A stretch of 30,780 nucleotides of DNA from an uncultured bacterium (GCA_905215775.1 CAJMRM010000041.1:1-30780), one strand, 5' to 3'; positions 7,528-15,558 are shown, counted from the first letter of the stretch. Numbers and translations are program-made. Notes: generated by a model from the sequence alone, not told the origin.

Positions 7528-7958
7528 CTGTTATGATGAGTGACGAGATAAAAAAACAGGTCATCCTCATGTCCGTGGGTATCGTTCTCCATAACCTGGT
7601 GCTTTTTTTAATTTGTCTGCTCTGGTTCCGGAGCGCTCCGGTCTTCTTGGGTATCCTTACGGGGATGGCGGCGGCTGAGCTGTGGCTTCTCAGCATGGCT
7701 TATTCAACGGAGCTGTGCGCGGCTTCAGCCGATGAAAACTATGCCAGAAAAAAGATGGTGACCCATGCTCTCTTAAGGAGCCTGGCCGTATTTGGAGGGA
7801 TCGCTCTGGTCTGGAAATTTACGGATATCAATCTTTTATCCCTGGTGGTGGGAATACTGGGATTAAAGACAGGGGCTTATCTTTACCCGGTAGTGCGCAG
7901 GCTCGCAGACCGGAGGGCTGGGTCTGGCCAGCCTGACGGCAAAGACAGCATATCATAA
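7521..7958 (+). CDS. atpI: ATP synthase subunit I (AtpI-like)
   Basis: The protein has up to 145 aa with four hydrophobic segments, matching the small AtpI proteins that precede atpB. In other bacteria AtpI acts as a chaperone for c-ring assembly and is not part of the finished enzyme. The start is ambiguous: ATG at 7521 overlaps the atpZ stop, while ATG at 7533 or 7536 (MSDEIKKQ) lies 12-15 bases after GGAAGGG and looks like the family N-terminus. The stop codon TAA is the first part of the 7-bp direct repeat that flanks the MITE-like element downstream. Confidence 0.8.
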   Translation: MVTVMMSDEIKKQVILMSVGIVLHNLVLFLICLLWFRSAPVFLGILTGMAAAELWLLSMAYSTELCAASADENYARKKMVTHALLRSLAVFGGIALVWKFTDINLLSLVVGILGLKTGAYLYPVVRRLADRRAGSGQPDGKDSIS

Positions 7959-7962
7959 AAAG

Positions 7963-8114
7963 GTAACGGTTCAGCCGTGCGGAGATCCAGACAGGAAAAA
8001 GCGTTAAAAACATGTTTCCATAAGCATTTTTCTGCCTGGATCTCCATAGGGCAGATGCCCGACGCTTCTTGTACGCTGTCAGCGGACAATAAGAGGCATG
8101 TCTGAAACTGTTAC
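7963..8114. mobile_element. 152-bp MITE-like inverted-repeat element inside the atp operon
   Basis: The ends are imperfect inverted repeats: GTAACGGTTCAG at 7963-7974 and CTGAAACTGTTAC at 8102-8114. The 7-bp direct repeat TAAAAAG flanks it exactly (7956-7962 and 8115-8121), as expected of a target-site duplication. Inside is a second near-perfect inverted repeat of about 22 bp (7981-8002 with about 8024-8043: GGAGATCCAG / CTGGATCTCC). There is no ORF. The GTAA ends recall IS66-family termini, but those normally give an 8-bp duplication, so the family is unsettled. In the atp mRNA it would fold into a long hairpin just upstream of the atpB ribosome site. Confidence 0.7.
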
Positions 8115-8137
8115 TAAAAAGAAAGGAGGGCGAAAGA

Positions 8138-8830
8138 ATGGGTGGTGGCAGTGAAGCGGATTTTATGATACATGGTATCATGAAATACCATCTGTTCGGG
8201 CAGGAGCTGTGGATCACAACGACGACGGTGGGAATGACTATTATCACCATTGTACTCCTGATCCTGGCCTTTGCCGCGAACAGAGCCATGAAGCGCGCCA
8301 CAGAGGTTCCCGGCACATTCCAGAATATCCTGGAGCTGGGAGTGGAGATGTTAGAAAAGATGACCCAGGGGATCCTGGGGCCGTCGGCCAGACGGTTTGC
8401 CAATTATATCGGCACGATCTTTCTGTTCATCCTGTTCTGTAACTTAAGCGGACTTTTTGGCCTGCGGACCGTTACGGCGGATTTTGGCGTGACGTTCTTG
8501 CTGGGACTGGTCACCTTCGCGATCGTTCAGTACCAGGGGATCAAAAACCATGGAGTCGGTCATTTCACCGGTTTGTTTAAACCGCTTCCGGTGCTGTTCC
8601 CGATCAACGTGATCGGCGAATTTGCAAATCCGATCTCCATCTCACTCCGTCTGTTCGCAAACATGCTTTCCGGTGTGATCATCCTGGGACTGTGGTACGG
8701 GATGATGCCGATTTTCGTCAAGATCGGTATACCGGCGGCACTGCACGTATACTGCGACCTGTTTTCAGGCTGCATTCAGACATACGTATTCTGTATGCTG
8801 ACCATGGTATATGTAAACGACAAGCTGTAA
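8138..8830 (+). CDS. atpB: ATP synthase F0 subunit a
   Basis: The protein has 230 aa. The essential stator arginine is R171 in SISLRLFANMLSG, and FANPISISL precedes it as in the family. The multi-helix subunit forms the two half-channels by which ions reach and leave the c-ring. The ATG has AAAGGAGGG seven bases upstream, a strong site. This ribosome site lies directly after the MITE-like element, so atpB translation does not depend on atpI readthrough. The C-terminal half contains a Cys-rich stretch (YCDLFSGC). Confidence 0.97.
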   Translation: MGGGSEADFMIHGIMKYHLFGQELWITTTTVGMTIITIVLLILAFAANRAMKRATEVPGTFQNILELGVEMLEKMTQGILGPSARRFANYIGTIFLFILFCNLSGLFGLRTVTADFGVTFLLGLVTFAIVQYQGIKNHGVGHFTGLFKPLPVLFPINVIGEFANPISISLRLFANMLSGVIILGLWYGMMPIFVKIGIPAALHVYCDLFSGCIQTYVFCMLTMVYVNDKL

Positions 8831-8860
8831 TCAAAAAAATTTATTCGGGAGGTTTTATTT

Positions 8861-9118
8861 ATGATGAATATTTCTGGACAGGATTTTATTTATGGCTGCT
8901 CCGCCATCGGTGCTGGACTGGCAATGATCGCCGGTATCGGACCTGGTGTCGGACAGGGTATTGCCGCCGGCTTCGGCTGTTCTGCAGTGGGACGCAATCC
9001 GGGCGCAAAATCTGATGTTACTTCCACGATGCTTTTAGGTCAGGCCGTTGCCGAGACCACAGGTCTTTACGGTCTGGTAGTCGCCATCATTCTTATGTTC
9101 GTTAAGCCTTTCGGTTGA
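8861..9118 (+). CDS. atpE: ATP synthase F0 subunit c, predicted Na+-binding type
   Basis: The protein has 85 aa: a two-helix hairpin with the Gly-rich first helix and the carboxylate E65 in the second. Residues at the known Na+-binding positions of the Ilyobacter tartaricus c-ring are Q32, V63, E65, T66 (Ser there), T67 and Y70. The numbering matches without gaps. This signature predicts a Na+-coupled enzyme; the Ser-to-Thr change keeps a side-chain hydroxyl. The start ATG (followed by a second ATG) has GGGAGG upstream. The lipid-exposed ring subunit is normally made in many copies, consistent with its own strong ribosome site. Confidence 0.97.
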   Translation: MMNISGQDFIYGCSAIGAGLAMIAGIGPGVGQGIAAGFGCSAVGRNPGAKSDVTSTMLLGQAVAETTGLYGLVVAIILMFVKPFG

Positions 9119-9168
9119 TTCTTAAGGCTTCCCAGTGAACGAGAAAGAAAAGGAGGCGAGACAAGACC

Positions 9169-9684
9169 GTGGAACGGTTAATCAATTTTGACCCTCAATG
9201 GATCAACGATGTGGTGATCACGGGAATCAATATCTTTATCCTGTTCTTTGCAATGTCCTATCTTTTATTCAATCCGGCCAGGGATTACCTGGAGAAGAGG
9301 AGAAAGAAGATCGCCGGCGACCTGGAGACGGCAAAGTCCAGTCGGGAAAGCGCCCTGGCGCTCCAGGCTGAGTATGAGGAAAAGCTCCGGTCCATCGACA
9401 AAGAGGCAGAGGCGATCCTGGACGACGCCAGAAAGAAGGCAAAGAAGCAGGAGGCTGAGATCCTGGAGGAAGCCAGGGCAGAGGCCGGACGGATCCTTGA
9501 ACGGGCCAGCCGGGAGATCGACCTGGAGAAGAAGAAGGCTCTGGAGGATGTGAAGACGGAGATCGTATCCATCGCGTCCTTAATGGCCGGAAAAGCCGTG
9601 GCAGCGTCCATGGATGTGAAGCTTCAGGATTCCCTGATCCAGGAGACATTAAAGGAAATGGGTGAGAGCACATGGCAAAGCTAG
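9169..9684 (+). CDS. atpF: ATP synthase F0 subunit b
   Basis: The protein has 171 aa, with one N-terminal helix (about residues 13-33) and a long Lys/Glu/Arg/Ala-rich coiled coil. This is the peripheral stalk that links F0 to F1 via delta. The start is GTG at 9169 with AAGGAGG twelve bases upstream; no ATG is available. The end overlaps atpH by 13 bases, so the two are probably translationally coupled. Confidence 0.95.
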   Translation: MERLINFDPQWINDVVITGINIFILFFAMSYLLFNPARDYLEKRRKKIAGDLETAKSSRESALALQAEYEEKLRSIDKEAEAILDDARKKAKKQEAEILEEARAEAGRILERASREIDLEKKKALEDVKTEIVSIASLMAGKAVAASMDVKLQDSLIQETLKEMGESTWQS

Positions 9685-10220
9685 TGTCAAAGGTTTACGG
9701 AGACGCGCTGTTTGAAGAGGCCATGGAAAAGGACGTTCTGTCCCAGTGGTATGAAGAGATCTGTGCTCTCAGGACCGTTTTCCTGGACAATCCGGATCTG
9801 GCGCAGTTTCTGAACCATCCGCAGATCGTAAAGGAAGAGAAGAAGAAAGTGGTGGAAACCATTTTTTCCGGGAAGCTTTCGGAAGGTCTGCTGGGGTTCC
9901 TTGTGACCGTCATTGAAAAAGGCCGTCAGAACGACATGATCCCCATCTGTGACTATTTCACAGACCGGGTAAAGGCATACAAAAAGATCGGCGTGGTGAA
10001 AGTCACCAGCGCCCTACCGCTGTCTGAGGACCAGAAAAAGCGTGTGGAGGACAGACTGTTGGAAACCACAGGCTTTGTGAGCCTGGAGACCGAATATGCT
10101 GTGGATGAGTCCCTTTTGGGCGGACTGGTGATCCGCATCGGCGACCGGGTAGTGGACAGCAGCATCAAGACCAGGCTGGAGGAGATCCGCAGGGATCTTA
10201 TGAAATTACAGCTGGCTTAG
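9672..10220 (+). CDS. atpH: ATP synthase F1 subunit delta
   Basis: The protein has 182 aa, with the OSCP/delta fold: a helical N-terminal domain followed by a C-terminal region ending GGLVIRIGDRVVDSSIKTRL, the usual delta signature. It connects the b stalk to the top of the alpha-beta hexamer. The ATG overlaps the end of atpF by 13 bases. The 68 bases between it and atpA hold a short duplicated GC-rich motif (CGGCAGGCYGCAGA, about 10229-10258) and the atpA ribosome site. Confidence 0.95.
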   Translation: MAKLVSKVYGDALFEEAMEKDVLSQWYEEICALRTVFLDNPDLAQFLNHPQIVKEEKKKVVETIFSGKLSEGLLGFLVTVIEKGRQNDMIPICDYFTDRVKAYKKIGVVKVTSALPLSEDQKKRVEDRLLETTGFVSLETEYAVDESLLGGLVIRIGDRVVDSSIKTRLEEIRRDLMKLQLA

Positions 10221-10288
10221 GATGCACGCGGCAGGCCGCAGAGACGGCAGGCTGCAGACCGCAAATAGAAAGAAGGTGCAGACCTCAA

Positions 10289-11791
10289 ATGAATTTAAGA
10301 CCAGAAGAGATCAGCTCGGTCATTAAAGAGCAGATCGAAAGATATTCGACAAAACTGGAAGTTTCTGACGTGGGAACGGTCATTCAGGTGGCAGACGGCA
10401 TTGCACGTATCCATGGTCTTGAAAACGCCATGCAGGGAGAGCTCCTGGAGTTCCCGGGAGAGATCTACGGCATGGTGCTGAACCTGGAGGAGGACAACGT
10501 GGGTGCGGTTCTCCTGGGCGATACTTCCAGCATCAGCGAGGGCGACACAGTAAAGACCACGGGACGCGTGGTGGAGGTTCCGGTGGGCGACGCCATGTCC
10601 GGACGTGTTGTGAACGCCCTGGGACAGCCCATCGACGGCAAAGGCCCGATCCATACGGACCGGTTCCGTAAGATCGAACGTGTTGCCCACGGCGTAATTG
10701 AGAGAAAATCCGTGGATACCCCGCTGCAGACCGGAATCAAGGCCATCGATGCCATGATCCCCATCGGCCGGGGCCAGCGTGAGCTCATCATCGGCGACCG
10801 TCAGACCGGTAAGACAGCCATCGCCATTGATACCATCATCAACCAGAAGGGGACCGGCGTCCGCTGTATCTATGTGGCCATCGGTCAGAAGGCCTCCACA
10901 GTGGCTTCCATCGTAAAGACTCTGGAGGAGTTCGGCGCCATGGACTACACCACCCTGGTGGTTTCCACAGCCTCGGATCTGGCTCCCTTACAGTATATCG
11001 CCCCCTATGCGGGCTGTGCCATCGGCGAGGAGTGGATGGAGAACGGAGAGGACGTGCTGGTGGTCTACGATGACCTCAGTAAGCATGCGGCCGCTTACCG
11101 TACCCTGTCCCTGCTCTTAAAGAGACCGCCGGGACGTGAGGCGTATCCGGGTGACGTTTTCTACCTGCATTCCAGGCTTTTAGAGAGAGCGTCCAGGCTG
11201 TCCGACGACCTGGGAGGCGGCTCCTTAACGGCCCTTCCCATTATCGAGACCCAGGCGGGCGACGTTTCCGCCTATATCCCGACCAACGTGATCTCCATTA
11301 CAGACGGTCAGATCTATCTGGAAACGGAGATGTTCAACTCCGGCTTCCGTCCGGCCATCAACGCCGGTCTTTCCGTGTCCCGTGTAGGCGGCGCGGCCCA
11401 GATCAAGGCCATTAAAAAGATCGCGGCTCCCATCCGTGTGGAGCTGGCCCAGTACAGGGAGCTGGCTTCCTTTGCCCAGTTCGGCTCTGAGCTGGACGCC
11501 AGCACCAAGGAGCAGCTTGCCCAGGGCGAGAGGATCCGTGAGGTATTAAAGCAGCCCCAGTACCAGCCCATGCCGGTGGAATACCAGGTCATCATCATCT
11601 ACGCGGCCACGAAGAAATATCTTCTGGATATTCCCACCAGCGAGGTCCTGGCATTTGAAAAGGAGCTGTTCCAGTATATCGACACAAAATATCCGGAGAT
11701 CCCGAAGAGCATCCGGGAAACGAAGGAAATGAAGCCGGAGACCGAAGAGCTTCTTAAAAAAGCCATTGAAGAGTGCAAGGCAGCAAGATAA
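10289..11791 (+). CDS. atpA: ATP synthase F1 subunit alpha
   Basis: The protein has 500 aa, normal length. The P-loop is GDRQTGKT at residues 169-176, the Walker B-type strand is VLVVYDDLSKH, and the alpha signature PAINAGLSVSRVGGAAQ contains the arginine that completes the beta catalytic site. It is the non-catalytic nucleotide-binding subunit of the F1 hexamer. GAAGGTG lies nine bases before the ATG. It is followed 15 bases later by atpG in the standard operon order. Confidence 0.98.
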   Translation: MNLRPEEISSVIKEQIERYSTKLEVSDVGTVIQVADGIARIHGLENAMQGELLEFPGEIYGMVLNLEEDNVGAVLLGDTSSISEGDTVKTTGRVVEVPVGDAMSGRVVNALGQPIDGKGPIHTDRFRKIERVAHGVIERKSVDTPLQTGIKAIDAMIPIGRGQRELIIGDRQTGKTAIAIDTIINQKGTGVRCIYVAIGQKASTVASIVKTLEEFGAMDYTTLVVSTASDLAPLQYIAPYAGCAIGEEWMENGEDVLVVYDDLSKHAAAYRTLSLLLKRPPGREAYPGDVFYLHSRLLERASRLSDDLGGGSLTALPIIETQAGDVSAYIPTNVISITDGQIYLETEMFNSGFRPAINAGLSVSRVGGAAQIKAIKKIAAPIRVELAQYRELASFAQFGSELDASTKEQLAQGERIREVLKQPQYQPMPVEYQVIIIYAATKKYLLDIPTSEVLAFEKELFQYIDTKYPEIPKSIRETKEMKPETEELLKKAIEECKAAR

Positions 11792-11806
11792 GGCAGGTGA
11801 CAGAGC

Positions 11807-12688
11807 ATGGCAACCATGAGAGACATTAAACGCAGGAAATCCAGTATCGAGAGTACGGAGCAGATCACCAAAGCCATGAAACTTGTCGCCACCGTCAAGC
11901 TCCAGAAGTCCAGGACCCGGGCGGAGAATTCCAGGCTGTATTTCAATATGATGTACAGCACGATCCAGGAAATGCTCTTAAAATCCCAGGGGATCAGTCA
12001 CAGATATTTAAAACCGGGAACGTCCCCCAAAAAGGCGGTGGTGGTCATCACCTCCAACCGGGGACTGGCGGGCGGCTACAATGCCAACGTGGTGCGCCTG
12101 GTGACCGGCAGCGGCCTGAAGCCGGAGGATGTGAGGATCTTTGCCGTGGGACGGAAGGGACGGGACGCGCTGGCCAGAAAGGGCTATGAGATCGCGGCGG
12201 ATCATTCCGATGTGATCAACGAGCCTCTGTATTCCGACGCCATGGAGATCACAAGGGAGCTGCTGTCTCTTTTTGAAAAACAGGAGATCGGCGAGATCTA
12301 TCTGGCTTATACGTCCTTTAAGAATACGGTGAGCCAGATCCCGCGGTTCATGAAGCTTCTTCCGGTGGATCCGGAGGCGGCAGAGCTCAAGGGCGGCGCA
12401 GAGGGAGAGGGCCTAAAGCCGGACCTCCTTCTTATGAATTATGAGCCCGACGAGACGGAGGTGCTGGACGCGATCATTCCCAAATACGTCAGCAGCCTGA
12501 TCTACGGCGCATTTTTAGAGGCGGTGGCCAGTGAGAACGGGGCCCGTATGACGGCCATGGATTCGGCCACCAACAACGCCGAGGAGATGATCGAGAAGCT
12601 GTCCCTGCAGTATAACCGTGCAAGACAGGGCTCCATTACCCAGGAGCTGACGGAGATCATCGCCGGAGCGAATGCGATCGAAGGGTAA
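11807..12688 (+). CDS. atpG: ATP synthase F1 subunit gamma
   Basis: The protein has 293 aa. The N-terminus MATMRDIKRRKSSIESTEQI and the C-terminal helix (TNNAEEMIEKLSLQYNRARQ) are the two halves of the central-shaft coiled coil. The middle has the Rossmann-like domain with VVITSNRGLAGGYN. It turns inside the alpha-beta hexamer and couples ion flow to catalysis. The start ATG follows AGGTGACAGAGC. Spacing to atpA is 15 bases and to atpD 28 bases. Confidence 0.97.
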   Translation: MATMRDIKRRKSSIESTEQITKAMKLVATVKLQKSRTRAENSRLYFNMMYSTIQEMLLKSQGISHRYLKPGTSPKKAVVVITSNRGLAGGYNANVVRLVTGSGLKPEDVRIFAVGRKGRDALARKGYEIAADHSDVINEPLYSDAMEITRELLSLFEKQEIGEIYLAYTSFKNTVSQIPRFMKLLPVDPEAAELKGGAEGEGLKPDLLLMNYEPDETEVLDAIIPKYVSSLIYGAFLEAVASENGARMTAMDSATNNAEEMIEKLSLQYNRARQGSITQELTEIIAGANAIEG

Positions 12689-12716
12689 AATTAAAATCAA
12701 AACAAGGAGAAAGAGG

Positions 12717-14108
12717 ATGGCAGAGAAAAGCATTGGTAAGATCACTCAGGTCATCAGTGCCGTTCTGGATATTAAGTTTCCCCAGGGCGGACTTCCTGAG
12801 ATCAATGACGCCATTGAGATCACCAGGAAGGACGGGGGCACGCTTGTGGTGGAGGTTGCCCAGCATCTTGGTGACGATACGGTAAGATGTATCGCTCTGG
12901 GTCCCACAGACGGCCTTGTCCGCGGTATGGAAGCCGTGGCCACCGGAGGACCGATCATGGTCCCTGTGGGAGAGAATACGCTGGGACGTATTTTCAACGT
13001 ACTGGGCGAGCCCATCGACAATAAAGAGAAGCCGCAGACAGAAAAGAAGCTTCCGATCCACAGAAAGGCCCCCAGCTTTGAGGACCAGTCCACGGAGACG
13101 GAGATCTTAGAGACCGGCATCAAGGTCGTGGATCTGTTATGCCCCTACCAGAAGGGCGGAAAGATCGGTCTGTTCGGCGGCGCAGGCGTTGGAAAGACAG
13201 TTCTGATCCAGGAGCTGATCCGGAACATCGCCACGGAGCACGGCGGTTATTCTGTATTTACCGGAGTAGGCGAGCGCACCCGTGAAGGAAACGACCTGTA
13301 TTATGAGATGCAGGAGTCCGGCGTTATCAATAAGACCACCATGGTATTCGGACAGATGAACGAGCCGCCGGGAGCGCGTATGCGTGTGGGCCTTACAGGC
13401 CTTACTATGGCGGAGTATTTCCGTGACGAAGGCGGAAAGGACGTACTTTTATTCATTGACAATATTTTCCGTTTCAGCCAGGCAGGCTCCGAGGTGTCCG
13501 CGCTGTTGGGCCGTATGCCGTCAGCCGTTGGATACCAGCCGACCTTACAGACGGAGATGGGCGCGCTCCAGGAGCGGATCACGTCCACAAAGAGCGGCTC
13601 CATCACCTCCGTACAGGCGGTTTACGTTCCGGCCGACGACTTAACGGACCCGGCTCCGGCCAATACCTTCACCCACCTGGATGCAACGACTGTTTTAAGC
13701 CGTTCCATCGTGGAACTGGGTATTTATCCGGCTGTGGATCCCTTAGAGTCCACCTCCCGTATCCTGGACCCGCGTATCGTGGGCGAGGAGCATTACCGGG
13801 TGGCCCGGGGCGTACAGGAGGTGCTCCAGAGATATAAGGAGCTCCAGGATATCATCGCCATGCTGGGTATGGACGAGCTTTCCGAGGAGGATAAGCTGAC
13901 CGTATCCAGAGCGAGAAAGATCCAGAGATTCCTGTCCCAGCCGTTCTTCGTCGCAGGACAGTTCACCGGCCTGGAGGGCCGTTATGTGCCGCTTTCCGAG
14001 ACCATCCAGGGCTTTAAGGAGATCCTGGAAGGAAAGCACGACGATATTCCGGAGAACCTGTTCCTGAACGCAGGAAATATGGATGACGTTCTTGCCCGCG
14101 TGAAATAG
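12717..14108 (+). CDS. atpD: ATP synthase F1 subunit beta
   Basis: The protein has 463 aa from the ATG at 12717, which has AAGGAG and AGAGG just upstream. The frame is open back to 12672, but the extra residues (Lys/Arg-rich) do not belong to the family and overlap the end of atpG. The P-loop is GGAGVGKT (154-161), the catalytic Glu region is VGERTREGND, Walker B is LLFIDNIFRF, and the DELSEED loop is intact. This is the catalytic subunit for ATP synthesis or hydrolysis. Confidence 0.98.
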   Translation: MAEKSIGKITQVISAVLDIKFPQGGLPEINDAIEITRKDGGTLVVEVAQHLGDDTVRCIALGPTDGLVRGMEAVATGGPIMVPVGENTLGRIFNVLGEPIDNKEKPQTEKKLPIHRKAPSFEDQSTETEILETGIKVVDLLCPYQKGGKIGLFGGAGVGKTVLIQELIRNIATEHGGYSVFTGVGERTREGNDLYYEMQESGVINKTTMVFGQMNEPPGARMRVGLTGLTMAEYFRDEGGKDVLLFIDNIFRFSQAGSEVSALLGRMPSAVGYQPTLQTEMGALQERITSTKSGSITSVQAVYVPADDLTDPAPANTFTHLDATTVLSRSIVELGIYPAVDPLESTSRILDPRIVGEEHYRVARGVQEVLQRYKELQDIIAMLGMDELSEEDKLTVSRARKIQRFLSQPFFVAGQFTGLEGRYVPLSETIQGFKEILEGKHDDIPENLFLNAGNMDDVLARVK

Positions 14109-14119
14109 GGGGTGGGAAC

Positions 14120-14524
14120 ATGGCGGAAACGATGAAGCTTCAGGTGATCACGCCTGATAAGGAGTTCTTCCACGGGGATGTGTCCATGGTGGAGCTGAAT
14201 ACCGCAGACGGCGAGCTGGGCGTTTACCCCCAGCATATCCCGCTGACCACAGCGGCGGCGCCGGGCGTTTTAAAGATCCATCAGGACGGCCAGGTGAAAA
14301 AGGCGGCGCTCCTTTCCGGCTTCCTTCAGATCCTTCCGGAGAAGATGACCATCTTAGCGGAGGTCTGTGAATGGCCGGAGGAGATCGACGGGGCCAGGGC
14401 CAATGAAGCCAGGATCCGCGCCGAGAGGCGGCTTACGGAACACAGCCCGGAGACGGATATCGCCAGGGCCGAGGCGGCGCTTAAACGTGCGCTGGTGCGG
14501 CTTTCACTGGTGGAGGAGCACTAA
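14120..14524 (+). CDS. atpC: ATP synthase F1 subunit epsilon
   Basis: The protein has 134 aa: an N-terminal beta-sandwich (MKLQVITPDKEFFHGDVSMV, GELGVYPQHIPL) and a C-terminal helical hairpin rich in Ala, Arg and Glu. It binds gamma and the c-ring and can inhibit ATP hydrolysis. The ATG has GGGGGTGGG a few bases upstream and starts 11 bases after atpD. It is the last gene of the operon; a strong terminator follows. Confidence 0.95.
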   Translation: MAETMKLQVITPDKEFFHGDVSMVELNTADGELGVYPQHIPLTTAAAPGVLKIHQDGQVKKAALLSGFLQILPEKMTILAEVCEWPEEIDGARANEARIRAERRLTEHSPETDIARAEAALKRALVRLSLVEEH

Positions 14525-14542
14525 AAAGGACCGGAATTATTG

Positions 14543-14587
14543 CCGGGGGCAGACGTCTGGAAAACAGATGCCTGTCCCTGGTTTTTT
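14543..14587 (+). terminator. Terminator of the atp operon
   Basis: A 17-bp arm pair (14543-14559 with 14565-14581) with one mismatch and three G-T pairs, a short GAAAA-type loop, then TTTTTT. It starts 19 bases after the atpC stop. From about 14640 the base composition drops to AT-rich, marking the start of the accessory island. Confidence 0.9.
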
Positions 14588-14678
14588 GTATTAAAAAGGG
14601 CGTTCTGGGACACAAAACACTCTGCCGCAGGGAGCTTTTTTCTGTAGGTACACTGTTAGGTGGGTTTTTATTAGGGAT

Positions 14679-14943
14679 ATGGGGAGGTACAAAAATAAAA
14701 TACACACAATGTTTTTAGGGAGAGTTTTAGGAATTACAACTTCTGTTATGCCGTTGGCGTGTCCGATTGGATTAAGTTTTTCCAGTCTGCTTGCTGATGG
14801 GATCGGGGGTAAATGTCTGGGTCAGTATCAGCAGAGGATTGACTTTGTTCTGTGTTGTATTGTGCCGATTGATAAAAAGTGTGTGGAATATAGATAGATC
14901 TGAAAAAATAGAAAAGCCAGTGAGTTTAGTGGGTGGCAAGTGA
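14679..14943 (+). pseudogene. Frameshifted C-terminal remnant of an MFS efflux permease
   Basis: Frame 1 from 14679 reads LGRVLGITTSVMPLACPIGL and SFSSLLADGIG, then loses the family pattern at a GGGGG run (14805-14809). Removing one G restores a frame that reads GVNVWVSISRGLTLFCVVL and runs on to the stop at 14941-14943. This lines up with the end of the MFS gene at 15685-16908 (PVGLLFSSPIAEKVGVNVWF). The two share the 14-base string GGGTAAATGTCTGG. Only the last two or so transmembrane helices remain; the 5' part of the gene is missing. It is a relic of a related but distinct permease. Confidence 0.75.
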
Positions 14944-14945
14944 AT
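14928..14945 (+). repeat. Left copy of an 18-bp imperfect direct repeat
   Basis: AGTGGGTGGCAAGTGAAT here matches AGTGGGCGGCAAGTGAAT at 17369-17386 (17 of 18), with weaker similarity on both sides. The copies flank the MarR - MFS - GNAT segment. Confidence 0.7.
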
Positions 14946-14963
14946 AGGGTACGAGTAGTCAAG

Positions 14964-15002
14964 GGGGGGGGGACAGCAGAAAGTGCTGCCGCCCCTTATT
15001 TC
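14964..15002 (+). terminator. Probable terminator after the MFS remnant
   Basis: A run of G (14963-14972) pairs with GCCGCCCC (about 14987-14994), and CAGCA / TGCTG form the upper stem around GAAAG. TTATTTC follows. It separates the relic from the marR promoter. Confidence 0.55.
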
Positions 15003-15058
15003 TTCACTTGTTCAATCGCTGAAACATATAGCAGCCACATGGCTCAGTCAAAAAACGA

Positions 15059-15086
15059 TTGACTTATGTACGAAATCGGATATAAT
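15059..15086 (+). promoter_or_regulatory. Strong sigma-A promoter of the MarR-type regulator gene
   Basis: TTGACT (15059-15064), a 16-bp spacer and a perfect TATAAT (15081-15086). Transcription should begin near 15093, so the in-frame ATG at 14983 cannot be the start of the regulator. Confidence 0.85.
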
Positions 15087-15099
15087 AATGTACGAAATC
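15066..15099 (+). promoter_or_regulatory. Paired direct repeats bracketing the -10: candidate operator
   Basis: ATGTACGAAATC occurs at 15066-15077 and again at 15088-15099, exactly 22 bp apart (about two helical turns). One copy is in the promoter spacer, the other over the start site. The position fits autorepression by the MarR protein encoded next. MarR operators are usually inverted repeats, so a direct-repeat layout is unusual. Confidence 0.55.
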
Positions 15100-15126
15100 A
15101 GACATATAAAAAGGAGGATGAACATT

Positions 15127-15558
15127 TTGCACTATTTAGAAACGGGACAATACACCTATTTATCAGGGGAGATTAATGCTTTATACCATGAAGCGGCTGT
15201 AAAAATGGGTATTTCAGATAGCGTTCAAAATATTCTGTATGTCCTTTGTGAGAAAGGTGGACAATGCCTGCAAAGTAAAATCAGTAAGCTTACAGGTATC
15301 AGCCGTCAGACGATCAATTCAGCCATTCGCAAATTGGAAAAAGAGGAAATTGTCTATCTGGAACAAGGGAAAGGCAGGAATACCATTCTCTGTTTAACGG
15401 AAAAGGGAAAGAAATTTTCAGAAGAAAAAATAATGCCTTTGCATGAGATTGAAAATAAAATCTGGAATGAATGGACGGCGGAGGAACAACAGCAATATCT
15501 GACGCTTACAAAAAAATATCGTGATGGATTAAAAAAATATCTGGAAGCCATGTTATAA
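15127..15558 (+). CDS. MarR family transcriptional regulator
   Basis: The protein has about 143 aa. A winged helix-turn-helix is clear: LQSKISKLTGISRQTINSAI is the recognition region, followed by the wing (EEIVYLEQGKGRNTILCLTE). The flanking N- and C-terminal helices form the dimer interface in this family. It probably represses its own gene and the MFS gene downstream and responds to a small toxic compound. AAGGAGG (15111-15117) directly abuts an ATG at 15118, too close to use, and lies nine bases before the TTG at 15127, which is preferred. Codon use is AT-rich, unlike the atp genes, which points to transfer. Confidence 0.85.
   Translation: MHYLETGQYTYLSGEINALYHEAAVKMGISDSVQNILYVLCEKGGQCLQSKISKLTGISRQTINSAIRKLEKEEIVYLEQGKGRNTILCLTEKGKKFSEEKIMPLHEIENKIWNEWTAEEQQQYLTLTKKYRDGLKKYLEAML

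Noticed and set aside
12672..12716. atpD starting at 12672
   Set aside because: Overlaps the end of atpG, adds Lys/Arg-rich residues foreign to the family, and the ATG at 12717 has its own ribosome site.
14983..15126. Longer N-terminus for the MarR protein beginning at ATG 14983
   Set aside because: The segment contains a near-perfect promoter (15059-15086) and a terminator-like hairpin; translation must start after the predicted transcription start near 15093.
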